NCBI GenBank assembly: GCA_938001915.1
Contig: CALLBD010000076.1
Location: 1 to 32,566, forward strand
Source of the DNA: an uncultured Caulobacterales bacterium
GTDB taxonomy: Bacteria; Pseudomonadota; Alphaproteobacteria; Caulobacterales; Maricaulaceae
Direction: 5' to 3'
Length of the DNA stretch: 32,566 nt
Of the stretch, positions 16,571 through 25,482 are shown in pieces (positions within the stretch are counted from its first letter, which is position 1; every line of letters begins with the position of its first letter). Position numbers and translations under genes: made by a program. The notes under the pieces are model-generated. The model searched no databases. It worked only from the letters and a program-made list of their open reading frames with translations, and was not told the DNA's origin.

Positions 16571-17220
16571 CCGGCGCCAGTCCCAAAACTCTCTCAAAGC
16601 GCCGTGGTTGGACGCGGTTTTTAATATTCCTCTGTGTGGGAACGCTCGCCATTTTACTCGGTGGCTTCATCGCCTTCGCCCAATTCATAGACGGCTTGCG
16701 CTCGCCCGACAATTTACCTGCGGCTGATGGGATTGTTGTGTGGACAGGCAAAGGCGGCGGACGCGTACAGGCCGGAACAGACCTTTTAAAAATGAAAAAG
16801 GGTGAGCGGCTATTAATTTCGGGCGTGCACGAAAGTAATGGCCTTGCGGAAATAACGGAAATTAGCGGATTACCCGAAGCCTTGGCAAAGTGTTGTTTGG
16901 ATTTGGATTATGCTGCCAAAGATACATCGGGGAATGCGCGAGAGACAGCAAGCTGGGCGCAGGCCTTGGGCTATGATCATATTATATTGGTGACATCGGC
17001 CTATCACATGCCGCGCGCCCAAGTCGAAATTGCGTCGACGACGGGCCGTATGCGCATTACGCCCTATCCCGTGGAGCGGGCCGATAATCGCAAATGGTAT
17101 AGATCCAGCGCGCGCGCGAAACGCCTCTTTCAAGAATATCTGAAACTCCTCCTCGTCTATGCGCGCGGACGGAGCGCAGAAATTGAGGCCCCCGTCTTAG
17201 AGGATGTCCCGAAACCTTAA
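16567..17220 (+). CDS. YdcF/DUF218 family membrane-anchored protein
   Basis: This 217-residue protein has one N-terminal membrane helix (~15-37, FLIFLCVGTLAILLGG) and a DUF218 domain with GIVVWTGKGGGRVQAG at its start and the later DTSGNARET and LVTSAYHMPRA signature segments. DUF218 members include SanA- and ElyC-type proteins involved in envelope integrity. The start is GTG at 16567 overlapping the ftsX stop by four bases, so it belongs to the ftsEX operon. Its stop shares the TTAA at 17217-17220 with the convergent tyrA gene. Confidence 0.88.
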   Translation: MTGASPKTLSKRRGWTRFLIFLCVGTLAILLGGFIAFAQFIDGLRSPDNLPAADGIVVWTGKGGGRVQAGTDLLKMKKGERLLISGVHESNGLAEITEISGLPEALAKCCLDLDYAAKDTSGNARETASWAQALGYDHIILVTSAYHMPRAQVEIASTTGRMRITPYPVERADNRKWYRSSARAKRLFQEYLKLLLVYARGRSAEIEAPVLEDVPKP

Positions 17221-18095
17221 TCGGGGTCTGAGTCCAAAATGCGGCGCCGGATATCGCGCGTTTTCGCAAAACTATCGAGCAGAGTATCTCCGTCGTCCCA
17301 GCGAATGGCGCGTTTTAGGGCCGTCAAATCCTCAATAAATCTATCGACGAGCTCCAAGGTTGCCGTCTTATTCGTCAAGAAAACATCGCGCCACATGACG
17401 GGATCTGAAGCGGCAATACGGGTGAAATCCCGAAAACCGCCCGCCGAGAATTTCACAACTTCTTTGCGGGTCACGGTTTCCATATCAATCGCGGTCCCCA
17501 CCAGTGTATAAGCGATTAAATGCGGTAAGTGAGAGGTGGTTGCCATCACAATATCATGGCGCGACGGGTCCATAACAGCGACTTGGCTGCCAAGCCCTTC
17601 CCAGAATTTTGTAAGCGCTTGGATGGCCGTATCATCCGCGCCCTCGGGCGGGGTTATTACGCACCAGCGATCTTTGAACAGCGCGGCGAAACCAGACTCG
17701 GGCCCTGAATTTTCCGTACCCGCGATTGGATGTCCTGGGATGAAGTGAATATCTTCGCGGACCTGCCCTGCCATGGCATCGACGAAATGTCCTTTAACCG
17801 AGCCGACATCCGTCAAAACTGCCCCCGCTTTCATCGAGGGGATAAGGGCCATCGCCGTGGTGGCAAGGCGCGCAGAGGGCGTGCATAAAATGACCAAATC
17901 TGATTGCGCGGCGAAATGATCGGCGGGGCCATCGGCAACACCATCGGCAATGCCGAGCTTCGTAATTGTCTGACAGGCAGTCTCAGAAGTGTCAGCCATA
18001 TAGATGGTTTTGCACTGCGCCGTTTCACGTGCGGCGCGCGCGATTGAGCTGCCGATTAAGCCGCCGCCAACAATGAGAAGGGTTTCAAATCGCAT
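17217..18095 (-). CDS. tyrA: Prephenate/arogenate dehydrogenase
   Basis: This 292-residue NAD(P)-dependent enzyme oxidises prephenate (or arogenate) on the way to tyrosine. It has the Rossmann motif GGGLIGSS at residues 10-17, the prephenate dehydrogenase signature HPIAGTENSG, and the later SHLPHLIAY stretch with the helix bundle behind it. Which of the two substrates is used cannot be told. The gene begins two bases after the chorismate mutase stop, so the two are probably co-translated. In related bacteria a histidinol-phosphate aminotransferase gene often sits between the two; it is absent here. Confidence 0.92.
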   Translation of the reverse strand: MRFETLLIVGGGLIGSSIARAARETAQCKTIYMADTSETACQTITKLGIADGVADGPADHFAAQSDLVILCTPSARLATTAMALIPSMKAGAVLTDVGSVKGHFVDAMAGQVREDIHFIPGHPIAGTENSGPESGFAALFKDRWCVITPPEGADDTAIQALTKFWEGLGSQVAVMDPSRHDIVMATTSHLPHLIAYTLVGTAIDMETVTRKEVVKFSAGGFRDFTRIAASDPVMWRDVFLTNKTATLELVDRFIEDLTALKRAIRWDDGDTLLDSFAKTRDIRRRILDSDPD

Positions 18096-18097
18096 AA

Positions 18098-18862
18098 TTA
18101 TTGTCCAATGGGGCGCGGGAGGCAGCCGATAACGCGGCGGGTCTCACTGGGCGGAATATCGTGAAATCCGTCCAGGCTATAGAGACGGAATATCCCGCTT
18201 TGCGCGCGCAGCACCGCCCCATCTGGCGCGGGGGCCTCATCCGTAATACATAGCAGCGTTTGGTCTGCCCCCGACGGCGTGAGCACAACATCGGCCACCG
18301 CCACAGCCTTTGGCCAGTCCCGGCGGCCTGTGCGCGGCAGCCCTGCTAAAATATGCAGGCCTTCCATCGCCCCGCCTGGCCCCAGCGCGGTCCACCAATT
18401 TATCAAACCGCCGGGCGGCGGCGCGGGGGCGGTCAGGACAGCGACACCTTCGTCTTCGGAATAACAGGCGGCAAGCGCCGCGCTTGTCGTGGGATAGGTC
18501 AGCACATCCAACGCCGCGCCAAATCTATCACGGACCAAAGACCAATTGGATAGCGCGTCGCCTTCAAGCGCGACATGCATGCGCATGGGGCCCTGCGCGG
18601 CGAGACTTGCGCTCATGAGCTCTGCCCAGATTGTCGACACGAGCGAGGCTTGGGTGGCTTTGGCCTTTGAAGCGAGCTGACGGACATGGCTGTCTTCTCG
18701 AGAGGGACGCCAAACGCGCATGCCGCCTTTGGCTTTTCGGACTTGTCCCGAAAGCTGAAGGCGCTCGGCAATTAACTCAAGCAGCGCATTATCCACGCGG
18801 TCAATCTCGCGGCGCACCGTTTCGATATCGGGAATTGTCTCATCTTTATTATCAGGCATCAC
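18098..18862 (-). CDS. Chorismate mutase (AroQ type) with C-terminal extension
   Basis: This 254-residue protein has a type-II chorismate mutase domain in residues ~12-95, beginning ETVRREIDRVDNALLELIAERL, with the conserved Arg and the GQVRKAK segment. It converts chorismate to prephenate, the branch-point step to phenylalanine and tyrosine. The remaining ~150 residues are not a canonical prephenate dehydratase; they look like a degenerate or distinct regulatory domain, typical of similar alphaproteobacterial proteins. It overlaps the upstream methyltransferase by 11 bases and lies two bases from tyrA. Confidence 0.82.
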   Translation of the reverse strand: MMPDNKDETIPDIETVRREIDRVDNALLELIAERLQLSGQVRKAKGGMRVWRPSREDSHVRQLASKAKATQASLVSTIWAELMSASLAAQGPMRMHVALEGDALSNWSLVRDRFGAALDVLTYPTTSAALAACYSEDEGVAVLTAPAPPPGGLINWWTALGPGGAMEGLHILAGLPRTGRRDWPKAVAVADVVLTPSGADQTLLCITDEAPAPDGAVLRAQSGIFRLYSLDGFHDIPPSETRRVIGCLPRPIGQ

Positions 18863-19616
18863 GTCGGTTCACACCAGTTTTGTTAAGGCGGGAGCGGTTC
18901 ATGGCAGGCACGCCCCCAAATTTCGGTCGGGCCACTTTTTGCGTGTGACCAATGTCAGAGGGCGCATAAAGACGCTTGATGGCTTCTACAAGCACTAGAC
19001 CTGAAAAACGTGGCCAAACTGTTTCGCCAAATCGCTCTGCCCCTTTGAGGACGCTTGGCCGCGCGCAAGCTCTGATAGGCGGTATATAGAGAGCATTGGC
19101 CCCGACAGTAGGTGTAAATTTCGCCGCGCGCAAAACCGTTTTTAACTGACGCCGAGAATAGGGCCGCCCTGCCCCAAAGGGTAAGCCATCCGCCCGCGCC
19201 CACATCCCCGCCCGGTTTGCGCAGATAATAACGATTCGTCCTTCAGGCACCAAAATGCGATGGAATTCAGCCAGCGTCGCGGCGACGGTGTCTTCTTCCT
19301 CAATCGCGTGAATAGCCAAAATACGGTCAAAAGACGAGTCTGAGAAAGGCAGCGCCCGACCTTCTGTCAAAACCGTTGAGATACCGCGCTTGCCCTCATG
19401 CGCGATAGCGCCTTGGCTTTCTGGCATAGCCAAAATCATCCGATTCGCCTCGGGCTCATATCCGGCGAGATAGGGCCAGGCATAGCCGTAACCCAATACA
19501 TTCTTCCCCGCTAAATCTGGCCAGAGCGAGGTCAAACGCCGCGCCGCCATATCACGCGCAGCCCCGCCCAATGGGCTGGCGTAGAACTGTTCTAATCGTG
19601 TTGCGGTTTCACGCAT
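18852..19616 (-). CDS. Class I SAM-dependent methyltransferase
   Basis: This 254-residue protein has the class I fold: a GYGYAWPYL nucleotide-binding region (a modified motif I), then the acidic AEGRALPFSDSSFDRIL and LVPEGRIVIIC strands of the Methyltransf_11 family. The substrate is unknown. The N-terminal half has the usual short helix (LEQFYASPLGGAARDM). It is the first gene of the minus-strand methyltransferase - chorismate mutase - tyrA unit and overlaps the mutase by 11 bases. The GGDEF-EAL gene lies upstream in the same direction. Confidence 0.85.
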   Translation of the reverse strand: MRETATRLEQFYASPLGGAARDMAARRLTSLWPDLAGKNVLGYGYAWPYLAGYEPEANRMILAMPESQGAIAHEGKRGISTVLTEGRALPFSDSSFDRILAIHAIEEEDTVAATLAEFHRILVPEGRIVIICANRAGMWARADGLPFGAGRPYSRRQLKTVLRAAKFTPTVGANALYIPPIRACARPSVLKGAERFGETVWPRFSGLVLVEAIKRLYAPSDIGHTQKVARPKFGGVPAMNRSRLNKTGVNRRDA

Positions 19617-19639
19617 GGGGTAGGTGTAGAATATGCCGC

Positions 19640-21382
19640 TTAATTTTGCCAGCTCGGGACCGCAGAGGGCATGCCAAACATATAGCCTTGGAAGTAATCA
19701 ATGCCCAAGCGGCGTAAAACTTGTGCATCCGCGCGATCATCAACCATTTCTGCGACGGTTTCGACGCCAAAGGTTTGCGCCAAATCTACCATCATCCGAA
19801 CGAAAGTTTGCTTGCTAACATCAGAGGCAACCCCTTGGATAAAGCTGCCATCAATCTTTATGGAATCCGCCTCTATCGCCAGCAGATTTTGGAAGGTCGT
19901 ATAGCCCGCCCCAAAATCATCGATGGAGAATTGGCAGCCAAGCAATCTGACATGATTGGAAAATTCGCTCGCTTTTGCGGGGTCGTCCAACGCCACAGTC
20001 TCGGTCAATTCTATCGTGACCTGATCTGCGCGCGGCCCCAGCGCTTTGAGCGCCGTTATATAAGCGCTTGCGGCGGCTGGGTCCGTGACCGTCGCGGCGG
20101 AGACATTCAGCGCGAGCTTTATGTCTGGATCAGATTTCAAGGTTTCAGAGGCCAGCTCTAGGGCGCGCCTATCTAGCATGTGGACAAGTCCTAAGCCTTC
20201 CGCTGCCATGATAAACCTCCCTGCGCTGACCAGCTCGCCATCTTCGCGTTTGAGGCGCAAGAGACATTCATGATGATGCAAGCGTGACGACTTCGCATCG
20301 ATAATGGGTTGATAGGCCAACTGAATGCGCCGCTGATTAAGCGCGTCCAAAACATCCTGAGCGCTGGTCTCGCGCGCGGCGGTCGCAGTGTTGGCGGCCA
20401 TATTGTTATCATAGCGGCAGAGTTTTGACGGCTGGGCGTGCTGTAACGCAGCCTGGGTCTGCGCTAAAGCCGCCTGCGCGGTTTTAGCTTGGGTCGGCAT
20501 TTGAGTGGAGACGATGGAGACAGCGAAGAAAAGCGGGCCATGCGGCGTATTCACGGATGATTTTTCGAGCAGAACAAATAATCGCTCGGCGATAGCTTTC
20601 ACCTCTTGCGCCGTCGCGCCATATAAAACTAAAGCGAAATCGCCGCCGCCTATTCGGCCCAATAAATCAGGAGGACGCATGATATTTGAGAGGCGCTTCG
20701 CAAGGGCCTGTAAAACCGTATCGCCGGTGTGATAGCCATAAATATCATTGATATCAGCCAGGTTATTGAGGCTTAGCCGCAGCAAAGCTCCCTGACTTTG
20801 CTGGCGTTCCCCTAGGGCGCCCATATGGTCCAGGCTTTGAGTAAGAGCGGCAAGATTGGGTAGGCCCGTCAATTCATCATGACTGGCCAGAAAAGCCGCG
20901 CGGTCCTGCGCGTGTTTTTGCTGGGTTATATTCCTTATCACGCCTTGAATTTCGGACGGGTTTGCCCCGTCCCCTGAAATTCTGCGGCCCTGTTCTTCAA
21001 TCCAGATTTTATCGCCATGGGCGCCGCGCCATTGATAGGTCACCTTATATTCCGCGCCGTCCCAGGTAAGGCGGCTCATCGCCCTGCGCCGCTCTCGTGC
21101 AGCGTTTGGCGAGAGTCGGGAGGTCCACTCAGCCTGTATTTGCGGCACCTTATTTGGGACCATATATAACACATCCGCCGCGCCGTCTGACGAGGCAAAC
21201 TGCAAGTCTTTTGACTGCAATATGCGAAAGGGAGCCGCCCTAAGGAGCGCCAAGGCGGTAGTTTCACCCCGCAAATCTGGAGCGGAATGGAAAGATGAGC
21301 CGCTTTTTCGCACCCGCTGTTCCATGCTTAGACTGAACCTGTCAGGGGTTGAGGGGAAATAGGCATTAATCGCCAAACCCAT
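19640..21382 (-). CDS. PAS-like GGDEF-EAL c-di-GMP phosphodiesterase
   Basis: This ~580-residue signalling protein has a PAS/PAC-like N-terminal domain (WRGAHGDKIWIEEQGRRI and EIQGVIRNITQQK), a GGDEF domain from HDELTGLPN onward, and a C-terminal EAL domain. The GGDEF active site reads GGGDF, so cyclase activity is probably lost; an RxxD inhibitory site (RPPD) is intact five residues before it. The EAL motif reads ECLLR. The key acids and Lys are present: NVS, ELTE, DDFGAGY, KIDGSF, VETVAE and DYFQGY. It is predicted to hydrolyse c-di-GMP and to sense it through the GGDEF site. No membrane helix is seen. Start at the ATG at 21382 is a choice; a TTG at 21415 is also in frame, and both overlap the upstream gene. 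Confidence 0.9.
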   Translation of the reverse strand: MGLAINAYFPSTPDRFSLSMEQRVRKSGSSFHSAPDLRGETTALALLRAAPFRILQSKDLQFASSDGAADVLYMVPNKVPQIQAEWTSRLSPNAARERRRAMSRLTWDGAEYKVTYQWRGAHGDKIWIEEQGRRISGDGANPSEIQGVIRNITQQKHAQDRAAFLASHDELTGLPNLAALTQSLDHMGALGERQQSQGALLRLSLNNLADINDIYGYHTGDTVLQALAKRLSNIMRPPDLLGRIGGGDFALVLYGATAQEVKAIAERLFVLLEKSSVNTPHGPLFFAVSIVSTQMPTQAKTAQAALAQTQAALQHAQPSKLCRYDNNMAANTATAARETSAQDVLDALNQRRIQLAYQPIIDAKSSRLHHHECLLRLKREDGELVSAGRFIMAAEGLGLVHMLDRRALELASETLKSDPDIKLALNVSAATVTDPAAASAYITALKALGPRADQVTIELTETVALDDPAKASEFSNHVRLLGCQFSIDDFGAGYTTFQNLLAIEADSIKIDGSFIQGVASDVSKQTFVRMMVDLAQTFGVETVAEMVDDRADAQVLRRLGIDYFQGYMFGMPSAVPSWQN

Positions 21383-21821
21383 CTGCGACTGCAAAATCTC
21401 GGCGCGCGGCGGCAATTGTCACCATAAACCCGGCCATCACATCGAGCAGCGTCATTATCATTATCATGAAAAAGATAGAGGTCGCAAAGGCGGGCAAGAG
21501 AAGGAACTCAATCAAACACACCACGAATAATACTAAGGAAAAAGCATGGTTCATCACAGCCGCGCGGCCGATTCCTGTCGATTTGATAAGTTCAAAAAAC
21601 AACATCATCAATGAGCCAACGACCAGCGCATGTCCTGGCGTAATATGCCACGTAACACCACTTGCCATGGGAACGGCAAAGACATCCGCATCCAAGCGGG
21701 CCCGCATATCCGTAACGGTAGACAAGGTTGCCCCGCCCCAAGCAAAGACATTATAGACCGCAACGGGAACAATCATCATTGGGAAAATAGTAAAAAATCG
21801 CACAGGTTTAGCTCGAATCAA
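21366..21821 (-). CDS. Four-helix membrane protein, unknown function
   Basis: This 151-residue protein has four predicted membrane helices with short loops: FFTIFPMMIVPVAVYNVF, ITPGHALVVGSLMMLFFELI, AFSLVLFVVCLIEFLLLPAF and IFFMIMIMTLLDVMAGFMV. No catalytic motif is visible. Many alphaproteobacteria encode similar small membrane proteins of unknown role. Its end overlaps the start of the GGDEF-EAL gene by 17 bases (or 50 if the longer start is used), so the two are probably translated together. Confidence 0.8.
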   Translation of the reverse strand: MIRAKPVRFFTIFPMMIVPVAVYNVFAWGGATLSTVTDMRARLDADVFAVPMASGVTWHITPGHALVVGSLMMLFFELIKSTGIGRAAVMNHAFSLVLFVVCLIEFLLLPAFATSIFFMIMIMTLLDVMAGFMVTIAAARRDFAVADGFGD

Positions 21822-21869
21822 TAGGGTTAAGAAAACCCTACCCGCTCAACTATTTACGAGGCGTTAACC

Positions 21870-22628
21870 CTAAAGCTCATCTACGCCGCCTGGCAGCTTC
21901 ATGCGTTTACGCAACCAAATGACGCCGCGTAGATCGGCAATACTGACCTTAAGCCGCCCAAAATTCGTATATTTGCTCTCTCCAAACTCACGCGCGCGGT
22001 GATTTACATCAGCAAATTCAATGGCGAACCCCTCGCGTAGCATAAGCGCGGGGATATAGCGGTGGATATGGTCAAAATAGGGAAGATCGAGAAATGCCTG
22101 ACGGCAGAACAGCTTCAATCCACAGCCCGTATCATCCGCCTCATCTTTTAGGAGGTGTTTTCTGATGCCATTACCAAAGCGGGAAGCGACTTTTTTCGCC
22201 GCTGAGTCAATGCGTTTGGCCCGCCGCCCGCCGACCATAGCCAAATTCTCAGGCGCGCCCTCGCGGGTTAATTGCGCGAAGAGCGCAGGAATATCCGCTG
22301 GATCATTCTGCCCGTCACTATCCAATGTCGCAATGACATCCGCGCGGGCCGCGCGAACGCCCGACCGAACACCGCGAGATTGTCCTGAATTCTGACGATG
22401 CGCCAAAACGCGCAATGCCGGAAAGCGCGACTTCATCTGCGTTAATACGGCTTGGGTGTTATCCGTCGAAGCATCATCTATAAAAATCATCTCATAGCGA
22501 ATCGCGGACAGCGCCGCATCAATTTCAGCAGCCAAATTTTCGACATTCTCAGCCTCATTAAACGCAGGCACCACCACAGATATGAGCGGTGCCTCCTCAC
22601 TTGTAGGTTTCATTTCATCAGCCAGCAT
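21870..22628 (-). CDS. Family-2 glycosyltransferase, DPM1/ArnC-like
   Basis: This 252-residue soluble GT-A enzyme has SVVVPAFNEAENV at its start, IFIDDASTDNT, then DSDGQNDP as the metal-binding DxD-type motif. It resembles dolichol- or undecaprenyl-phosphate sugar transferases that load sugars onto polyprenyl carriers, but lacks the C-terminal membrane helices of ArnC. The start at 22628 has AGG five bases upstream. It is divergent from the ArnT-like gene at 22711, and the two functions fit together: one makes the polyprenyl-linked sugar, the other uses it. Confidence 0.9.
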   Translation of the reverse strand: MLADEMKPTSEEAPLISVVVPAFNEAENVENLAAEIDAALSAIRYEMIFIDDASTDNTQAVLTQMKSRFPALRVLAHRQNSGQSRGVRSGVRAARADVIATLDSDGQNDPADIPALFAQLTREGAPENLAMVGGRRAKRIDSAAKKVASRFGNGIRKHLLKDEADDTGCGLKLFCRQAFLDLPYFDHIHRYIPALMLREGFAIEFADVNHRAREFGESKYTNFGRLKVSIADLRGVIWLRKRMKLPGGVDEL

Positions 22629-22710
22629 AAGGGCCTCATGTCATGAAAAACGCATAGCATCAAAGGTGAAAACGCTTTTGTGCACCTGGGCGATAGGATA
22701 GGCCCAACCT

Positions 22711-24417
22711 ATGTTAGATAAGCTAACCCCTCGCCCTTGGCACAGGCTCATCCTGATGATGCTTGCGCTCGCCATGGTCTTACCGGGCCTTGCTAGCGTT
22801 CCGGTTATTGATAGGGATGAAGCGCGCTTTGCCCAAGCCAGCGCGCAAATGGCGGAGACGAATGAGTTCCTGCATATTAAATTTCAAGACGAGGCGCGAA
22901 ATAAAAAACCCGCCGCAGCCTATTGGGCGCAAACTGCGGCGATAAAAATATTCAATAAGGATGCAGAAAAACGCCTTTGGGTCCAGCGCCTGCCCTCTGT
23001 ATTGGCGGCTTTACTGACCATTTTTGCGCTTTATTGGGGTGGCCAAAAAATGGTTGGGCGAGCGGCAGCCTTTATCGCCTGCGCCTTACTTGCAACCTCC
23101 CTCATCTTTGTTTTCGAAGGCCATATTGCCAAGACAGATGCTCTGCTTTGCGCGTCCACAACCCTCATGTTTGCAAGTCTTGGGCGGCTCAGAGCGGCGA
23201 GGGGACGGCGCGAGGTTTGGGTCTTTTGGGCCGCATTGGGCGCCTCAATTATGATTAAGGGCCCCATTGGGCCAGTCCTCGCCATCTTAACCTTTGCCGC
23301 GCTATGGAAATTTGATGAGAGCCTAGCTTGGGCCAAGCCGCTATTGCACATCGGCGCGATAGGCTTGTTCCTCTTACTTTGGGTGCCTTGGGCCGTGGCA
23401 ATTTTTGTCGCGACCGATGGTGCGTTTTTTATTGAGAGCCTCGGCAAAGATTTCGGCGGCAAGGTTGTATCTGGCCAAGAAAATCACGGCGCGCCGCCTG
23501 GAACCCATAGCCTCGCCATATGGCTGACGCTCTGGCCAGCCAGCCTCTTCCTGCCCCTCGCTCTCGCCTTTGCCATGCAGACATGTCGCGCAAAGTCTGA
23601 TGAACGGGTAGCCCGCGCCATGCGCCTCGCGCTTTGCTGGGCGGTGCCTTTTTGGATACTCATAGAGCTCATGCCCACAAAACTACCGCATTATGGCCTG
23701 CCTATTTTTCCCGCGCTGTGCCTCATCATGGGCGCCGCTATTGATTCGATAGGTAAAGTCACACGCGAAGAGACATCAGAGAATTTTAAAATAACGCGCC
23801 GCTTGGGTGGCGGTCTTTTTATCTTCAGTTCACTCCTTCTGGTCAGTGTATTGGTTGGCGCGCAGAGTCTTTACGGTGAAGATAACGCCGCAATCGTGAT
23901 TTACATCACATGCGGGCTGGCGGGCTTACTCGCAATTTTCGCTGGGGTTGCGCTTTGGAAACATAGGATTAGCCAAGCCTTAGGCGCCGCCCTCTTGTCG
24001 GCTATCATTCTGACGCTGGGGGTCTATAGCGCCTTGCTACCCAATATGCCCGCCTTCAACACATCCGAACGTTTAGCCGCTGAACTATCACGTTTTGCGC
24101 CCGGCACAGAAAGCCACGCTATCCACAGTCCGCATTTTACAGAGCCCAGCCTCGTCTATCATGTGGGGGATAGCATCGATGTCAAAGCGGGCGAAGTTAA
24201 TCTTTCCAATGGGCGTTTGGCTATATTGGATACCCAGCGCGATGAGACGGCGGCTCTTTTGCAGCGCCTAACCCTCTCCGCACAGCGGCGCGGGTTGTGT
24301 CTCGCGGACTCGAAACCTATTGCAGGCTTAAATTATTCTAAAGGCAGCCGGCCCGTTGAGCTTGTTATTTTGAAGGAGGTGCCTTGCGCGGAGCCGTCTG
24401 GAAAACGACCGACTTAA
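22711..24417 (+). CDS. ArnT/PMT-like family-39 glycosyltransferase
   Basis: This 568-residue multi-spanning membrane enzyme has the ArnT/PMT_2 signature DRDEARFA with Asp36-Glu37 in the first periplasmic loop, then at least ten membrane helices and a soluble C-terminal domain of about 130 residues. Family members move a sugar from a polyprenyl phosphate to lipid A or other acceptors in the periplasm. A role in lipid A or surface-glycan modification is likely; aminoarabinose itself is not shown. The 3' end overlaps the convergent family-2 transferase by 53 bases. Confidence 0.9.
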   Translation: MLDKLTPRPWHRLILMMLALAMVLPGLASVPVIDRDEARFAQASAQMAETNEFLHIKFQDEARNKKPAAAYWAQTAAIKIFNKDAEKRLWVQRLPSVLAALLTIFALYWGGQKMVGRAAAFIACALLATSLIFVFEGHIAKTDALLCASTTLMFASLGRLRAARGRREVWVFWAALGASIMIKGPIGPVLAILTFAALWKFDESLAWAKPLLHIGAIGLFLLLWVPWAVAIFVATDGAFFIESLGKDFGGKVVSGQENHGAPPGTHSLAIWLTLWPASLFLPLALAFAMQTCRAKSDERVARAMRLALCWAVPFWILIELMPTKLPHYGLPIFPALCLIMGAAIDSIGKVTREETSENFKITRRLGGGLFIFSSLLLVSVLVGAQSLYGEDNAAIVIYITCGLAGLLAIFAGVALWKHRISQALGAALLSAIILTLGVYSALLPNMPAFNTSERLAAELSRFAPGTESHAIHSPHFTEPSLVYHVGDSIDVKAGEVNLSNGRLAILDTQRDETAALLQRLTLSAQRRGLCLADSKPIAGLNYSKGSRPVELVILKEVPCAEPSGKRPT

Positions 24418-25354
24418 GCGAGAGAAAATAAGCTCTCCCGACAATGGCAATTGCCATGAAAGGCGCGGCCAAAACGGTCAAAACCTTGGGCAAAAATCCC
24501 GGCGTATAATTCCAGAAATAGCGCAGGAACCCTTTGAGCTTTTCTTTCTCAATCCAAACGCGCGGGACATTTGATGTCGACCCATAATGCATAACCGTGG
24601 CCCCGGGGACAAAGCCGACCTGTCCGCCCATTTGGCGCGCGCGTCTGCAAATCTCAATATCTTCCACATGTAAAAAATAGGTTTCATCAAATCCGCCCAT
24701 CATTTCAAAACACGGGCGATCCGTCATAAGACATGCGCCTGAAATCGTGTCAATCTGAACAGGGTGCGGCGGAAGCGGATCTGTTTCACGGTGAATGGAC
24801 CGCAGTCCCGGAATAACCTCTAAAATCGGAAGAAAACCGACCAAAGCTGACAGCGGCGTGAGGGCGCGGCGGCGGGCGCCGCGTTGCTCTCGGCCTTTTT
24901 CATCTCGCAATAATCCGCCCGTTATCCAAGGCTCAACGAGGCCGTCACCCGCATTGGCGAGTTGGCGCGCCGCACCTTTTGAAATAACGGCATCAGGATT
25001 AAGGAATAAAAAATAGTGACCCGTCGCCATTTTTGCCCCGTAATTACAGGCCCGAGCAAAGCCAATATTTCCATGCCCTTGTAGGAAACGAACCCGGTTA
25101 TCCGCGGCCGTTAAATCTGAGAGGCGCGTTCGCGCGCTTTCAGTATTTCCATTATCGACCACAATAAGCTCATAGATATCCCGGTCTGCGAGGACAGCCG
25201 AAATAGCCTCCATTAAAGCAGGTCCGGTCATATAGCTGACCATGATAACACTGATAGGACGTTTTCTGGCTGCGTCTGGCAGCTGTCCAAAATGACCGCT
25301 CATGCCAATAGCCGCCTCTGCACCCCCACCGGGCAGAGTGAATGTTCTCACCAC
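24365..25354 (-). CDS. Family-2 glycosyltransferase, rhamnosyltransferase-like
   Basis: This 329-residue protein has a GT-A domain: VIMVSYMTGPA, IVVDNGNTES, the NIGFARACNYGA stretch, FLFLNPDA (DxD position) and GGFDETYFLHVEDIEIC, all typical of WbbL-like transferases. A hydrophobic C-terminal segment (VLTVLAAPFMAIAIVG) attaches it to the membrane. It starts at GTG 25354, with AAGGAG seven bases upstream. It lies downstream of the O-antigen ligase gene in the same direction and probably builds the same surface polysaccharide. Its 3' end overlaps the ArnT-like gene by 53 bases. Confidence 0.9.
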   Translation of the reverse strand: MVRTFTLPGGGAEAAIGMSGHFGQLPDAARKRPISVIMVSYMTGPALMEAISAVLADRDIYELIVVDNGNTESARTRLSDLTAADNRVRFLQGHGNIGFARACNYGAKMATGHYFLFLNPDAVISKGAARQLANAGDGLVEPWITGGLLRDEKGREQRGARRRALTPLSALVGFLPILEVIPGLRSIHRETDPLPPHPVQIDTISGACLMTDRPCFEMMGGFDETYFLHVEDIEICRRARQMGGQVGFVPGATVMHYGSTSNVPRVWIEKEKLKGFLRYFWNYTPGFLPKVLTVLAAPFMAIAIVGRAYFLSLKSVVFQTAPRKAPPSK

Positions 25355-25374
25355 GTTTATACTCCTTGCGCCCC

Positions 25375-25397
25375 GAGCAAAAACGCTCAGTTTTTTT
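25375..25397 (+). terminator. Weak hairpin followed by T7
   Basis: GAGC (25375-25378) pairs with GCTC (25385-25388) around AAAAAC, and seven T follow from 25391 on the plus strand. The stem is only four pairs. It would end plus-strand transcription coming from the ArnT-like gene nearly 1 kb away, so its role is uncertain. Confidence 0.3.
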
Positions 25398-25482
25398 ATC
25401 CTAAGACTGCAAGTTAATGATTGTAAAGTTAATTTTTATTCGGGTGCGATGAAAGAAGAAAACGTTCAGCTAAAATTCATCA

